Positions 16,683-25,203 of a stretch of DNA of 64,000 nt are shown here, one piece after another. A program made the position numbers and the translations under genes. The DNA is from Knoellia sp031844405 (GTDB lineage Bacteria > Actinomycetota > Actinomycetes > Actinomycetales > Dermatophilaceae): positions 814,458 to 878,457 of the forward strand of contig JAUZVC010000002.1 in NCBI GenBank assembly GCA_031844405.1, given 5' to 3'. The notes below the pieces were generated by a model that ran no database searches, had not been told where the DNA came from, and saw only the letters and a list, made by a program, of their open reading frames with translations. Within the stretch, counting starts at the first letter, position 1; every line of letters starts with the position of its first letter.

Positions 16683-16720
16683 GTTTCGGAACTGTGGTTC
16701 AACTGTTTCTCCTGCGTAAA
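16683..16720 (-). promoter_or_regulatory. Candidate GlnR box upstream of nirB
   Basis: Read on the minus strand, the site is TTTAC-N6-GAAAC-N6-ACCAC-N6-GAAAC, 38 bases with exact 11-base periodicity. Known GlnR boxes are GTnAC-N6-GAAAC repeated twice. Both GAAAC half-sites are perfect; the two GTnAC sites match less well. It ends 24 bases before the nirB start codon. Confidence 0.6.
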
Positions 16721-16727
16721 ACGGTTC

Positions 16728-18218
16728 TCACACCGGTCTCCCGGTGACGGTGAGGTCGCGCTCCGCGCCGGCGCTGCCGTGGCGGGCGCCGAGCCGGTCG
16801 AGCAGGTCACAGACGTCCTGGGTGCAGCCCCCGCAGCCGGTGGTGGCACGCGTCGCCCGTGCGACGTCAACGACCTCCCGCGCGCCGTCCGCGTGCGCGT
16901 GCTCGATGTCGTCGCGCGTCACGCCGTTGCAGCGGCACACTGTCGTGTCGCCGCCGGCTGGGTCTGCGCCGTCCCCCGAGGCGCTCGCGGGCGCGAGGGC
17001 CGGGAGGAGGAGATGCGCGGGGTCGCTGGGGACAGGGGTTCCCCTCGTGTAGGTCGCGACGAGGTCGGCGGCGACCGGTCCGGCTCCGACGCACGTCGCA
17101 CCGACGAGCCGGCCGTCGGCGACGACGACCTCGACGTGCCGGCCGGCCGCCGGGTCCGAGAGGCTGAGCGCCCGGTGGGTGGGCTCGTCCGGGCGCACAC
17201 CGCCGCAGATCCCCATCGTCACGACGTCGAGGCCGTGGGCCTTGACCCGCACGACGTCGTTCGACCCGGTGGCGCCGACGCGTCGCCGGCCGGTGGTGCC
17301 GGTGAGCCGCTCGGCGAGGGCGCGCGACTGCTCCCACCCGTGCACGACGAGCCCCATCGCGCCGTCGGGCGGTTGCGCGCAGTCACCGATCGCGAAGATG
17401 CGCGGGTCCACGGTCGTCGACGCGTCGTCGACGAGGACGCCACGCTCGCACGGCAACCCGGACGCGCTCGCGAGGGTGGTGTTGGCGACCGTCCCGGTCG
17501 CGAGGAGGAGGAGCTCGGACTCGACGACCTCCCCACCCGTGAGCCGTATGCCGGTGAGTCGCCCGTCCGCGACGATCGCGGCCTCCGCGCCGGTCCCGGT
17601 GCGCGGCTCGATGCCGGCGCGGGGCATGACGGAGGCGAGGACCCGGCTCGCCGCACCGTCCAGCTGGCGCTCCATGAGGGCCTCCATGGGATGGACCACG
17701 GTGACCGCGCAGCCGCGCTGGGCGAGGCCGCTGGCCGCCTCGATGCCGAGCACGCCGGCGCCGAGGACGACCGCACGCCGCGCGTTGAGGGTGGCCGCGA
17801 CGACCGCCCTCGAGTCGTCGATCGTGCGCAGCGCGTGCACCCCGAGGGGCAGGTCGCACGAGCCCGTGTCGAGCCCGGCGAGCGGCGGGATCCGCGCGCT
17901 CGCACCGGTGGCGAGCACGAGCTGGTCGTAGCGGTGCCGAGTGCCGTCGTCGGTCGTGACGAGGCGGTCCTCCCGGTCGAGGCCGGTGGCCGTGGTGCCG
18001 CGGAGCACCGTGAGTCGCGGGTGGTCCGGGGTCGGCAGGGTGAGCGAGGCGAGGTCGTGGCGACCGGCGACGACCTCGCTGAGCAGGACACGGTTGTAGG
18101 GCTCGCAGCCCTCTTCCCCGACCACGGTGATGTCGTACTTGCCCGCGGTGTCGCGGGTGAGGAGGTCCTCGACGAAGCGGGACCCGACCATGCCGTTGCC
18201 GATGACGACGAGCCTCAT
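16728..18218 (-). CDS. NirB-like FAD oxidoreductase with C-terminal BFD [2Fe-2S] domain, nitrate reductase electron-transfer subunit
   Basis: The protein has 496 residues. Residues 1 to about 300 match the NirB flavin domain ('MRLVVIGNGMVGSRFVEDLL', 'AVVLGAGVLGIEAASGLAQRG', 'DPRIFAIGDCAQ'). The C-terminal part has 'CRCNGVTRDDIEHA' and 'TGCGGCTQDVCDLLDR', a BFD-type [2Fe-2S] site. It lacks the siroheme reductase domains of NirB. Overlap with nasA (stop/start) indicates that it passes electrons from NAD(P)H to the NasA molybdenum subunit, like NasB-type subunits. The C-terminal cluster may be the docking point. Confidence 0.88.
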   Translation of the reverse strand: MRLVVIGNGMVGSRFVEDLLTRDTAGKYDITVVGEEGCEPYNRVLLSEVVAGRHDLASLTLPTPDHPRLTVLRGTTATGLDREDRLVTTDDGTRHRYDQLVLATGASARIPPLAGLDTGSCDLPLGVHALRTIDDSRAVVAATLNARRAVVLGAGVLGIEAASGLAQRGCAVTVVHPMEALMERQLDGAASRVLASVMPRAGIEPRTGTGAEAAIVADGRLTGIRLTGGEVVESELLLLATGTVANTTLASASGLPCERGVLVDDASTTVDPRIFAIGDCAQPPDGAMGLVVHGWEQSRALAERLTGTTGRRRVGATGSNDVVRVKAHGLDVVTMGICGGVRPDEPTHRALSLSDPAAGRHVEVVVADGRLVGATCVGAGPVAADLVATYTRGTPVPSDPAHLLLPALAPASASGDGADPAGGDTTVCRCNGVTRDDIEHAHADGAREVVDVARATRATTGCGGCTQDVCDLLDRLGARHGSAGAERDLTVTGRPV

Positions 18219-20383
18219 GCGGGCACCTCCGCGGTGGTGACGGTGACGGTGGGGACGGGGACGCCGGGGGTGTCGCGGCGCGTCTCCTCGCGGGAGACCG
18301 TGACGGCGCAGACCTTGAACTCGGGCATGCCGGAGACCGGGTCGGTGGCGTCGTTTGTCACGGCGTTGACCGACTCCTCGCCGGGCCAGTGGAACGGCAT
18401 GAAGACCGTGTCCGGACGCACACGGTCGGTGACCCGCGCCGGTGCCGCCACCGTGCCGCGGACGCTCGTGAGCCGCACGAGGTCCCCGCCCGTGATGCCG
18501 TGCAGGTCGGCCAGGCGAGGGTGGATCTCGACGAACGCGCTGGGGGAGGCGGTGACGAGCTCATTCACCCGACGGGTCTGTGCGCCGGACTGGTAGTGCT
18601 GCAGCACCCGCCCGGTGACGAGGTGCACCGGCGCACCGGCCCGGACGTCCTCGGCCGGGCCGTGGTCGTCGACGGTGACGAACCGGGCCCGACCGTCTGG
18701 AGTCGGGAAGTCGTCGAGGAAGAGCCTCGGTGTGCCCGGGTGCGGCGCGCCGTCGGTCACCGGGCACGGCCAGAAGAGATCCGGCTCGGCGTCGAGCCGC
18801 GAGTGGCTCAGCCCGCCGTAGTCGGCGCGCCCGCCGGCGCTCGCCCGGGCGAGCTCGTCGAAGACGAGCGCCGCGTCGGTGTCCCAGGTGCCGGGAGCGC
18901 CGAGTCGGGTGGCGAGCTCGTGCCACACCTCGAGCTCGGACCGTGGACCCGGGGGAGGGTCGACGGCCTTGCGGCGGCGGAGGACCCGGCCCTCGAGCGA
19001 GGTCATCGTGCCCTCCTCCTCGGCCCACTGGAGCACGGGCAGGACGACGTCGGCCCGACGCGCCGTCTCGCTCGGCACGACGTCGCAGACGACGAGCAGG
19101 TCGAGGGCGTCGAGCCGGGCGCCGACGTGGCGCGCGTTGGGAGCCGACACCCGCAGGTTGGCACCGTGGACGAGCAGGGCGCGCGGACCGCCCTCGCGGC
19201 CCAGCGAGTCGAGGAGCTCGACGGCCGGGCGTCCCCTGCCGGGCAGCGTCGCGGGATCGACGCCCCAGACGCCGGCCACGTGCGCGCGGGCGTCGGGGTC
19301 GTCGACCATGCGGTAGCCGGGCAGCTGGTCCGACTTCTGCCCGTGCTCGCGACCACCCTGCCCGTTGCCCTGGCCGGTGACCGCGCCCCAGCCCGAGCCG
19401 ACCCGGCCGGGCAGACCGAGGGCGAGGGCGAGGTTGATCGCGGCGTTGACGGTGGCGGTGCCCTGGGACGACTGCTCGACGCCGCGTCCCGTGAGGATGT
19501 AGGCGCCGGAGCCGCCGCGCGCGGGGCTCGCGTCGGCGAGCAGGCGGGCGGTCTCACGCAGGAGCGTGGCCGGGACGCCGCTCACCTGCTCGACGCGCTC
19601 GGGCCACCACGTCGTCGCGAGCCGGCGAGCATCGTCGAGCCCGGTCGTCCGTTCGGACACGTATGCCGTGTCGTCCAGTCCCTCTGCGAGGACCACGTGG
19701 AGCAGCCCGAGGAGGACGCACAGGTCGGTGCCCGGCACGGGCTGGAGGTGCAGTCCCTGCCCGTCGTCGGTGAGCGAGACCGTCGCGCTGACGCGCGGGT
19801 CGACGACGACGAGCCCTCCCGCGGCCCGGGCCCCCGCGAGGTGGGCGACGGCCGGAGGCATCGTCTCGGCGAGGTTGCTGCCGAGGAGAAGCACCGCCTG
19901 TGCCCCACCGAGGTCGGTGAGCGGGAAGGGCATCCCACGGTCGATGCCGAGCGACCGGTTTGCCGCGGCCGCAGCGCTGCTCATGCAGAAGCGCCCGTTG
20001 TAGTCGATGTTCGCGGTGCCGAGCGCCACGCGGGCGAACTTGCCGAGCTGGTAGGCCTTCTCGTTCGTCAGCCCACCACCGCCGAAGACGGCGACGGCGT
20101 CGGCGCCGTGCTCCGTGCGAATCGTCCGCAGCCGTTCGGCGACGAGGTCGAGGGCGACCTCCCAGGTCGTCTCCGCGAGCTCGCCGTCGGCGCCGCGGAC
20201 GAGGGGTGCGGTGAGCCGGTCGGGCGTGCGAAGGACCGAGGCGCTCGTCCATCCCTTCTGGCACAGGCCTCCCCGGTTCGTCGGGAACTGGCGGCCCGCG
20301 ACCTCGACGCCGGTGGGTCCGGACGTGAGGGACTGGGCGCACTGGAGCGCGCAGTAGGGGCAGTGCGTGGCGACGGTGCTCAT
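18215..20383 (-). CDS. nasA: Assimilatory nitrate reductase catalytic subunit
   Basis: This 722-residue molybdopterin oxidoreductase reduces nitrate to nitrite. The N-terminal [4Fe-4S] motif is Cys8, Cys11, Cys15 and Cys41 ('THCPYCALQC...GLCQKGW'). Typical bis-MGD binding segments follow: 'AVFGGGGLTNEKAYQLGKFA', 'MSSAAAAANRSLGIDRG', 'LLLGSNLAETMPP', and the C-terminal molydopterin-dinucleotide domain from about 610 ('LVTGRVLQHYQSGAQTRRVN', 'FMPFHWPGEESVN'). There is no Tat signal, so it is cytoplasmic. The start is the ATG at 20383, eight bases after the narK stop. Confidence 0.95.
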   Translation of the reverse strand: MSTVATHCPYCALQCAQSLTSGPTGVEVAGRQFPTNRGGLCQKGWTSASVLRTPDRLTAPLVRGADGELAETTWEVALDLVAERLRTIRTEHGADAVAVFGGGGLTNEKAYQLGKFARVALGTANIDYNGRFCMSSAAAAANRSLGIDRGMPFPLTDLGGAQAVLLLGSNLAETMPPAVAHLAGARAAGGLVVVDPRVSATVSLTDDGQGLHLQPVPGTDLCVLLGLLHVVLAEGLDDTAYVSERTTGLDDARRLATTWWPERVEQVSGVPATLLRETARLLADASPARGGSGAYILTGRGVEQSSQGTATVNAAINLALALGLPGRVGSGWGAVTGQGNGQGGREHGQKSDQLPGYRMVDDPDARAHVAGVWGVDPATLPGRGRPAVELLDSLGREGGPRALLVHGANLRVSAPNARHVGARLDALDLLVVCDVVPSETARRADVVLPVLQWAEEEGTMTSLEGRVLRRRKAVDPPPGPRSELEVWHELATRLGAPGTWDTDAALVFDELARASAGGRADYGGLSHSRLDAEPDLFWPCPVTDGAPHPGTPRLFLDDFPTPDGRARFVTVDDHGPAEDVRAGAPVHLVTGRVLQHYQSGAQTRRVNELVTASPSAFVEIHPRLADLHGITGGDLVRLTSVRGTVAAPARVTDRVRPDTVFMPFHWPGEESVNAVTNDATDPVSGMPEFKVCAVTVSREETRRDTPGVPVPTVTVTTAEVPA

Positions 20384-20390
20384 CCGCGGC

Positions 20391-21785
20391 TCAGATCGTC
20401 TCCGAGGCGAGCGCCGACCCGCGACGCTGGTAGACGGCATACGTCGTCAGGGCCATGACGACGTAGGCGACGACGAAGACGAGGAGCGCGGGCACGAGCG
20501 AGCCGTAGGCGTCCTTGGCCATGGCGAATCCGCGGGGGATGAGGAACCCGCCGTAGGCCCCAACCGCGCCGGCGATGCCGATACAGCCCGCAGCCGCCTT
20601 GCGCGCCGTGGGCAGCGACGCCGCGTCGACGCCGGCCCGGAAGACGGCCGGGATCATTCGGTAGGTCGCGCCGTTGCCGATCCCGGCCCCGGTGAAGAGG
20701 AGGAGAAAGGCGCCGAAGAAGAGCGGGAAGCTGCCGCTGCGCAGCCCCTCGACGGCGGCGAGCGCTCCGGCCGTGAGGACGGCGAACGACGTGACGGTGA
20801 CCCGGGCCCCGCCGAGCCGGTCGGCGATGACGCCGCCGAGGGGACGGGTCAGGGCGCCGATGAGTGCGCCGAGGAACGCCAGTCCGAGGGGAGCCGTCGG
20901 GAACTGGGTCCGCAGCAGCGTCGGGAACGCGCCGGCATACCCGATGAAGGAGCCGAAGGTGCCGATGTAGAGGAACGAGATGACCCACGTGTGCGGGTTG
21001 CGGGTGGCGAGGGCGAAGGAGCGGTAGTCCGCCTTGACGCCGTCGAGGTTGTCCATCCAGCGCCACGCGGCGAACGCGGAGAGCAGGATGAGCGGGACGA
21101 AGACGAGCCCTGCCCGCTCGAGGTGCACGCCTGCGCCGATCGCGATGATCGCCGGCACGAGCATCTGCACGATGCCGGTGCCGAGGTTGCCGCCGGCGGC
21201 GTTGAGCCCGAGCGCCTTGCCCTTCTCCGCCTCCGGGTAGAAGAACGAGATGTTCGTCATCGAGGACGCGAAGTTGCCGCCGCCGAAGCCGGCCATTGCG
21301 GCGCAGAGCAGCAGCACCCCGAACGGCGTCTCGGGTCGGGTGACGACGAAGGCGAGGGCCGAGGCAGGCAGGAGGAGGAGCAGCGACGACAGGACCGTCC
21401 AGTTGCGGCCTCCGAACGCGGGGACGGCGAACGTGTAGGGGATCCGCAGGGTGGCGCCGACAAGGCTCGGCACCGCGATGAGCCAGAACTGCTGGTCGAG
21501 GGTGAGGTCGAAGCCGGCCGCGGGGAGCAGCGGGACGACGACGGACCAGAGCGCCCAGACGCAGAAGCCGAGGAACTCCGCGAAGACGGAGAGCGCGAGG
21601 TTCCGACGGGCGACGGAGCGGCCGGTGGCCTGCCAGAAGCCGGGGTCCTCGGGGTCCCAGTGGTCGATCCATCGGCCCCGGCGCGCGGACACGGGTGCGG
21701 ACGTGTGTGTGGCGGTGGGCGGCGAGGAGGGCGCGACGGGTCCGGCCTCGGTGGCGGGGCTCGCGACGGGGGTGGTGGTCTCCAT
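20391..21785 (-). CDS. narK: Nitrate/nitrite transporter, MFS NarK family
   Basis: The protein has 464 residues: a 60-residue proline/threonine-rich cytoplasmic N-terminus followed by twelve hydrophobic segments. The NarK signature glycine-rich motifs are visible as 'AGFGGGNFASSMTNISFFYP' (first) and 'GAGIGNGATYRMIPAVF' (second). It imports nitrate, and perhaps exports nitrite, for the NasA/NirBD enzymes encoded downstream. It is the first gene of the operon; a GlnR-like box lies 25 bases before its start codon. Confidence 0.94.
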   Translation of the reverse strand: METTTPVASPATEAGPVAPSSPPTATHTSAPVSARRGRWIDHWDPEDPGFWQATGRSVARRNLALSVFAEFLGFCVWALWSVVVPLLPAAGFDLTLDQQFWLIAVPSLVGATLRIPYTFAVPAFGGRNWTVLSSLLLLLPASALAFVVTRPETPFGVLLLCAAMAGFGGGNFASSMTNISFFYPEAEKGKALGLNAAGGNLGTGIVQMLVPAIIAIGAGVHLERAGLVFVPLILLSAFAAWRWMDNLDGVKADYRSFALATRNPHTWVISFLYIGTFGSFIGYAGAFPTLLRTQFPTAPLGLAFLGALIGALTRPLGGVIADRLGGARVTVTSFAVLTAGALAAVEGLRSGSFPLFFGAFLLLFTGAGIGNGATYRMIPAVFRAGVDAASLPTARKAAAGCIGIAGAVGAYGGFLIPRGFAMAKDAYGSLVPALLVFVVAYVVMALTTYAVYQRRGSALASETI

Positions 21786-21809
21786 GCCGCCAGACGTTGC
21801 CGACCCGGT

Positions 21810-21847
21810 GTTTCGGGTCCCGACGGCGAACGTAAACCGTCCGTAAC
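21810..21847 (-). promoter_or_regulatory. Candidate GlnR box upstream of narK
   Basis: On the minus strand the site reads GTTAC-N6-TTTAC-N6-CGTCG-N6-GAAAC, 38 bases with 11-base spacing. The outer half-sites match the GTnAC and GAAAC consensus perfectly; the inner two are degenerate. It ends 25 bases before the narK start, the same distance as the nirB box. Confidence 0.6.
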
Positions 21848-21923
21848 AGTCAGCGCACAGCGGTCGCGGCGGGACTGTGAGACCGGGCGCTCATGATGGG
21901 CGCGGGGCCGGCGTGCCCGGGCG

Positions 21924-23267
21924 TCAGAGGTAGGTCGTGGGGATCGCGGGCTCGCCGCGGCTCAGCTGGTGCGCGGACCGGGGGAGCTCGGCCATCGACG
22001 CCTCGTGGCGCTCGCGGGCCGCGGTGAGCGCGACGTGCTCCCCGCCGACGACCTCGCCGTCACGGACGAGGTCGACGAGGAGCGTCCGGTCGTCGCCGTC
22101 GTCGGCCGGCGCCTCGCCGATGCCGATGATCTCGGCCTCGGCCGTGCCCCGCTCGTTGCGGCGCCGCAGCGCGAACTTGCGCCCACCCACCGAGGTCTTG
22201 TCCTTGCTCGCCTTGGCGACGCCGACCATCTCGCCGGAGTCGTCGGTGCGGGCGACGAGCTTGTAGACCATGCCCGCCGTCGGCGCACCGGACCCGGTGA
22301 CGAGCTGCGTCCCCACGCCGTAGGCGTCGACCGGCCCGGCCGCGAGCCCGGCGATGGCGAACTCGTCGAGGTCGGAGGTGACGACGATCCGCGTCTTCGT
22401 CGCACCGAGGGCGTCGAGCTGCTCGCGGACCTCGCGCGCCTGCACGAGCAGGTCACCGCTGTCGAGCCGCACCGCGCCGAGGTCGGGGCCCGCCACCTCG
22501 ACGGCGATCTCGACGGCGCGCTGCACGTCGTAGGTGTCGACGAGCAGGGTCGTGCCGACCCCTAGCGCCTCGACCTGGGCCGTGAACGCCTCGCGCTCGT
22601 CGTCGTGCAGCAGCGTGAAGGCGTGCGCCGCCGTCCCCGCCGTGGGCACCCCCCAGCGCCGGCCCGCCTCGAGGTTCGAGGTCGTCGCGAACCCCGCGAT
22701 GTATGCCGCCCGCGCGGCAGCCACCGCGGCCTCCTCGTGGGTGCGCCGCGAGCCCATCTCGATGCACGGCCGGGTGCCCGCCGCGCCGGTCATCCGAGAC
22801 GCGGCGCTCGCGACGGCGCTGTCGTGGTTGAGGATCGACAGCACGAGGGTCTCGAGGACCACGCCGTGGGCGAAGTCGGACTCGACGACGAGCACGGGCG
22901 AGCCGGGGAAGTAGGCCTCTCCCTCGGCGTAGCCCCAGATGTCGCCCTCGAAGCGGTAGCCGGCGAGGAAGTCGAGGGTGTCGGCGTCGACGACGTCGGC
23001 TGCGCGGAGGGCGGCGATCTCCTCGTCGCCGAAGCGGAACCGCTCGATCGCCTCGAGGAGACGCCCGGTACCCGCGACGACGCCGTAGCGGCGGCCGTCG
23101 GGCAGGCGCCGCGCGAAGGTCTCGAAGACGCACCTCCGGCTCGCGGCGCCCGAGCGCAGCGCGGCCTGCACCATCGTCAGCTCGTAGTGGTCGGTGAGGA
23201 GCGCGGCCGACGCGTCGGAGACGGCATACGCCGCGGTGGGCCTGGGTGCGGGGGAGTGGGAGCTCAC
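21924..23267 (-). CDS. pncB: Nicotinate phosphoribosyltransferase
   Basis: This 447-residue enzyme joins nicotinate to PRPP to make nicotinate mononucleotide in the NAD salvage pathway. Characteristic segments are 'LLTDHYELTMVQAALRSG' at the N-terminus, 'FETFARRLPDGRRYGVVAG', 'EMGSRRTHEEAAVAAARAAY' 'IAGFATTSNLEAG', and 'AVRLDSGDLLVQAREVREQL' 'DALGATKTRIVVTSDLDEF'. The GTG start at 23267 is only 24 bases from the divergent clpS start, so their promoters overlap. pncB next to clpS is a common actinobacterial arrangement. Confidence 0.95.
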   Translation of the reverse strand: MSSHSPAPRPTAAYAVSDASAALLTDHYELTMVQAALRSGAASRRCVFETFARRLPDGRRYGVVAGTGRLLEAIERFRFGDEEIAALRAADVVDADTLDFLAGYRFEGDIWGYAEGEAYFPGSPVLVVESDFAHGVVLETLVLSILNHDSAVASAASRMTGAAGTRPCIEMGSRRTHEEAAVAAARAAYIAGFATTSNLEAGRRWGVPTAGTAAHAFTLLHDDEREAFTAQVEALGVGTTLLVDTYDVQRAVEIAVEVAGPDLGAVRLDSGDLLVQAREVREQLDALGATKTRIVVTSDLDEFAIAGLAAGPVDAYGVGTQLVTGSGAPTAGMVYKLVARTDDSGEMVGVAKASKDKTSVGGRKFALRRRNERGTAEAEIIGIGEAPADDGDDRTLLVDLVRDGEVVGGEHVALTAARERHEASMAELPRSAHQLSRGEPAIPTTYL

Positions 23268-23291
23268 TCGCGGCAGCCTATTGTGGGAGCC

Positions 23292-23582
23292 GTGTCCATC
23301 GCGCCCGTGCAGGAGGAGGTCGTCTCCTCCGACTCCGTGGTCGAGCCGGACCTCCCGTGGATCACGCTCGTCTGGAACGACCCCGTCAACCTCATGTCCT
23401 ACGTGACCTGGGTCTTCCAGTCGTACTTCGGCTACGACCGGGCCAAGGCCGAGAAGCTCATGATGGACGTGCACACCAAGGGTCGCGCCGTCGTCTCGCA
23501 CGGACCGCGCGAGAAGATGGAGATCGACACCGAGGCGTTGCAGGGTTATGGGTTGTGGGCCACCTTCCAGAGGGATGACTGA
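23292..23582 (+). CDS. clpS: ATP-dependent Clp protease adaptor ClpS
   Basis: The 96-residue adaptor delivers N-end-rule substrates to ClpAP/ClpC. The core is 'PWITLVWNDPVNLMSYVTWV' 'FQSYFGYDRAKAEKLMMDVH' 'TKGRAVVSHGPREKMEID', containing the Asn-Asp and Met residues of the substrate pocket. It starts with GTG at 23292. It leads a block with DUF2017, murI, an MBL hydrolase, rph and rdgB in the same direction. Confidence 0.95.
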   Translation: MSIAPVQEEVVSSDSVVEPDLPWITLVWNDPVNLMSYVTWVFQSYFGYDRAKAEKLMMDVHTKGRAVVSHGPREKMEIDTEALQGYGLWATFQRDD

Positions 23583-23640
23583 TGGTCGGCACAGAGCGAC
23601 CCACGCGCACGGTGACGACGACCGGGCAGGAGGCCGACTG

Positions 23641-24330
23641 ATGGCCCGCGCGTTCTCCCGTCGGGGTGGCGGCCGCAAGCCGGTCCACTACACCGCCAAG
23701 CTCGACGCCGTCGAGCGGGCCGTCGTCGCCGGGCTCATGGAGCAGGTCCACGACCTCGTCGCACCCGAGTCGCCCGACCCTGAGACCGACGCTGGCGACG
23801 GCGTCGGCCACGAGGACCCCTTCGACGCGATCGTCTCGGGCCTCGGCGGCCTCGGCATGGGGGTCTCGGTCTCGGCCGAGGACCAAGAGCCCGACGACCG
23901 GCCGGTCCCCGCGGACGCCCGCTCGTTCGGCGACCGCGACCCCGCGCTCGAGCGGCTGCTGCCCGCCGGCAACCGGGCCGACGACCAGGCGTCGGCCGAG
24001 TTCCGCCGCCTCACCGAGCACGGCCTGCGGACCCGCAAGGCCCGTCACCTCGCCTCCGCCATCGCTGCCCTGCGGGCACCCGGCACCGGGGTCGACCTCG
24101 ACGAGCGCACCGCCGTCGACATGGTCGTCGCGCTCACCGACGTCCGGCTCGTGCTCGGCGAGCGCCTCGGCCTGCGCGAGGACTCCGACGTCGACCGGCT
24201 CGAGTCCGAGCTCGCCACGATGGACGACGACGACCCCCGCCTGCACGCCATGTCGGTCTACGACTTCCTCACGTGGCTGCAGGAGACGCTCGCCACGGCG
24301 ATGCTCCCGGGTGACCCCGGCACCGCATAA
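23641..24330 (+). CDS. DUF2017 family protein
   Basis: The protein has 229 residues. The N-terminal 'RKPVHYTAKLDAVERAVVAG' 'LMEQVHDLV' and the C-terminal 'VYDFLTWLQETLATAML' are typical of DUF2017, which nearly always follows clpS in actinobacteria. It is acidic and largely helical, with no membrane segment. The genomic link to clpS suggests a role with the Clp machinery, but this is unproven. The intergenic 58 bases to clpS include 'gatggtcggc...' with no obvious site. Confidence 0.88.
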   Translation: MARAFSRRGGGRKPVHYTAKLDAVERAVVAGLMEQVHDLVAPESPDPETDAGDGVGHEDPFDAIVSGLGGLGMGVSVSAEDQEPDDRPVPADARSFGDRDPALERLLPAGNRADDQASAEFRRLTEHGLRTRKARHLASAIAALRAPGTGVDLDERTAVDMVVALTDVRLVLGERLGLREDSDVDRLESELATMDDDDPRLHAMSVYDFLTWLQETLATAMLPGDPGTA

Positions 24331-24339
24331 CCTTGCACG

Positions 24340-25203
24340 GTGGCTGACTCACCCATCGGGATCTTCGACTCGGGCTACGGGGGTCTCACGGTCGCCCGGG
24401 CCGTGATCGACCAGCTCCCGCACGAGTCGGTGGCCTACCTCGGAGACACCGCGCGCACCCCTTACGGACCGCGGCCGATCGCCGAGACGCGTGCCTTCGC
24501 CCTCGAGTGCCTCGATCGTCTCGTCGACCATGGCGTCAAGGCGCTCGTCATCGCCTGCAACACCGCGAGCGCCGCCGTCCTCCACGACGCACGGGAGCGC
24601 TACGACGTGCCGGTCGTGGAGGTCATCCGTCCCGCCGTCCGCCGCGCCGTCGGGGCCACGCGCACCGGGCGCATCGGTGTCATCTCCACCGAGGGCACCC
24701 ACAAGTCCCGCGCCTACCTCGACGCGTTCGCCGCGGCGCCACAGCTCACGGTGACGAGCGGCGCGGCCCCGCGGTTCGTCGACTTCGTCGAGTCGGGCGT
24801 CACCGGGGGCGAGGAGCTCCGTGGGGTCGCCCGTGACTACCTCTCACCCTTCCAGCAGGCCGACGTCGACACGCTCATCCTCGGCTGCACGCACTACCCC
24901 CTGCTCGCCGGCGTCATCTCCTACGTCATGGGGCCCGACGTCACCCTCGTCTCGTCGGCGGAGGAGACCGCCAAGGAGCTCTACCGCGTCCTCGCCGACG
25001 CCGACCGGCTGCGTCCCGACGACGCGCCGACGCCCCAGCACGGCTTCACGACGACGGGCGACCCGGAGCAGTTCCGGCGGCTCGCCCTGCGTTTCCTCGG
25101 CCTCGGGCCCGACGTCGGCCACGTCTTCACCTCGCCCGTCGCGCCTGCCGTCCCCTCGTCGCCGGCGTCGTCCCTCGGCCTCGCCCCGGGGGTGGTCGCG
25201 TGA
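24340..25203 (+). CDS. murI: Glutamate racemase
   Basis: The 287-residue enzyme interconverts L- and D-glutamate, supplying D-Glu for peptidoglycan. The N-terminal 'PIGIFDSGYGGLTVARAV' and both catalytic cysteines, Cys73 in 'ACNTAS' and Cys183 in 'GCTHYP', are present. The start is GTG at 24340, nine bases after the DUF2017 stop. The last ~20 residues are a variable alanine/serine-rich tail. Its TGA overlaps the GTG of the next gene. Confidence 0.96.
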   Translation: MADSPIGIFDSGYGGLTVARAVIDQLPHESVAYLGDTARTPYGPRPIAETRAFALECLDRLVDHGVKALVIACNTASAAVLHDARERYDVPVVEVIRPAVRRAVGATRTGRIGVISTEGTHKSRAYLDAFAAAPQLTVTSGAAPRFVDFVESGVTGGEELRGVARDYLSPFQQADVDTLILGCTHYPLLAGVISYVMGPDVTLVSSAEETAKELYRVLADADRLRPDDAPTPQHGFTTTGDPEQFRRLALRFLGLGPDVGHVFTSPVAPAVPSSPASSLGLAPGVVA

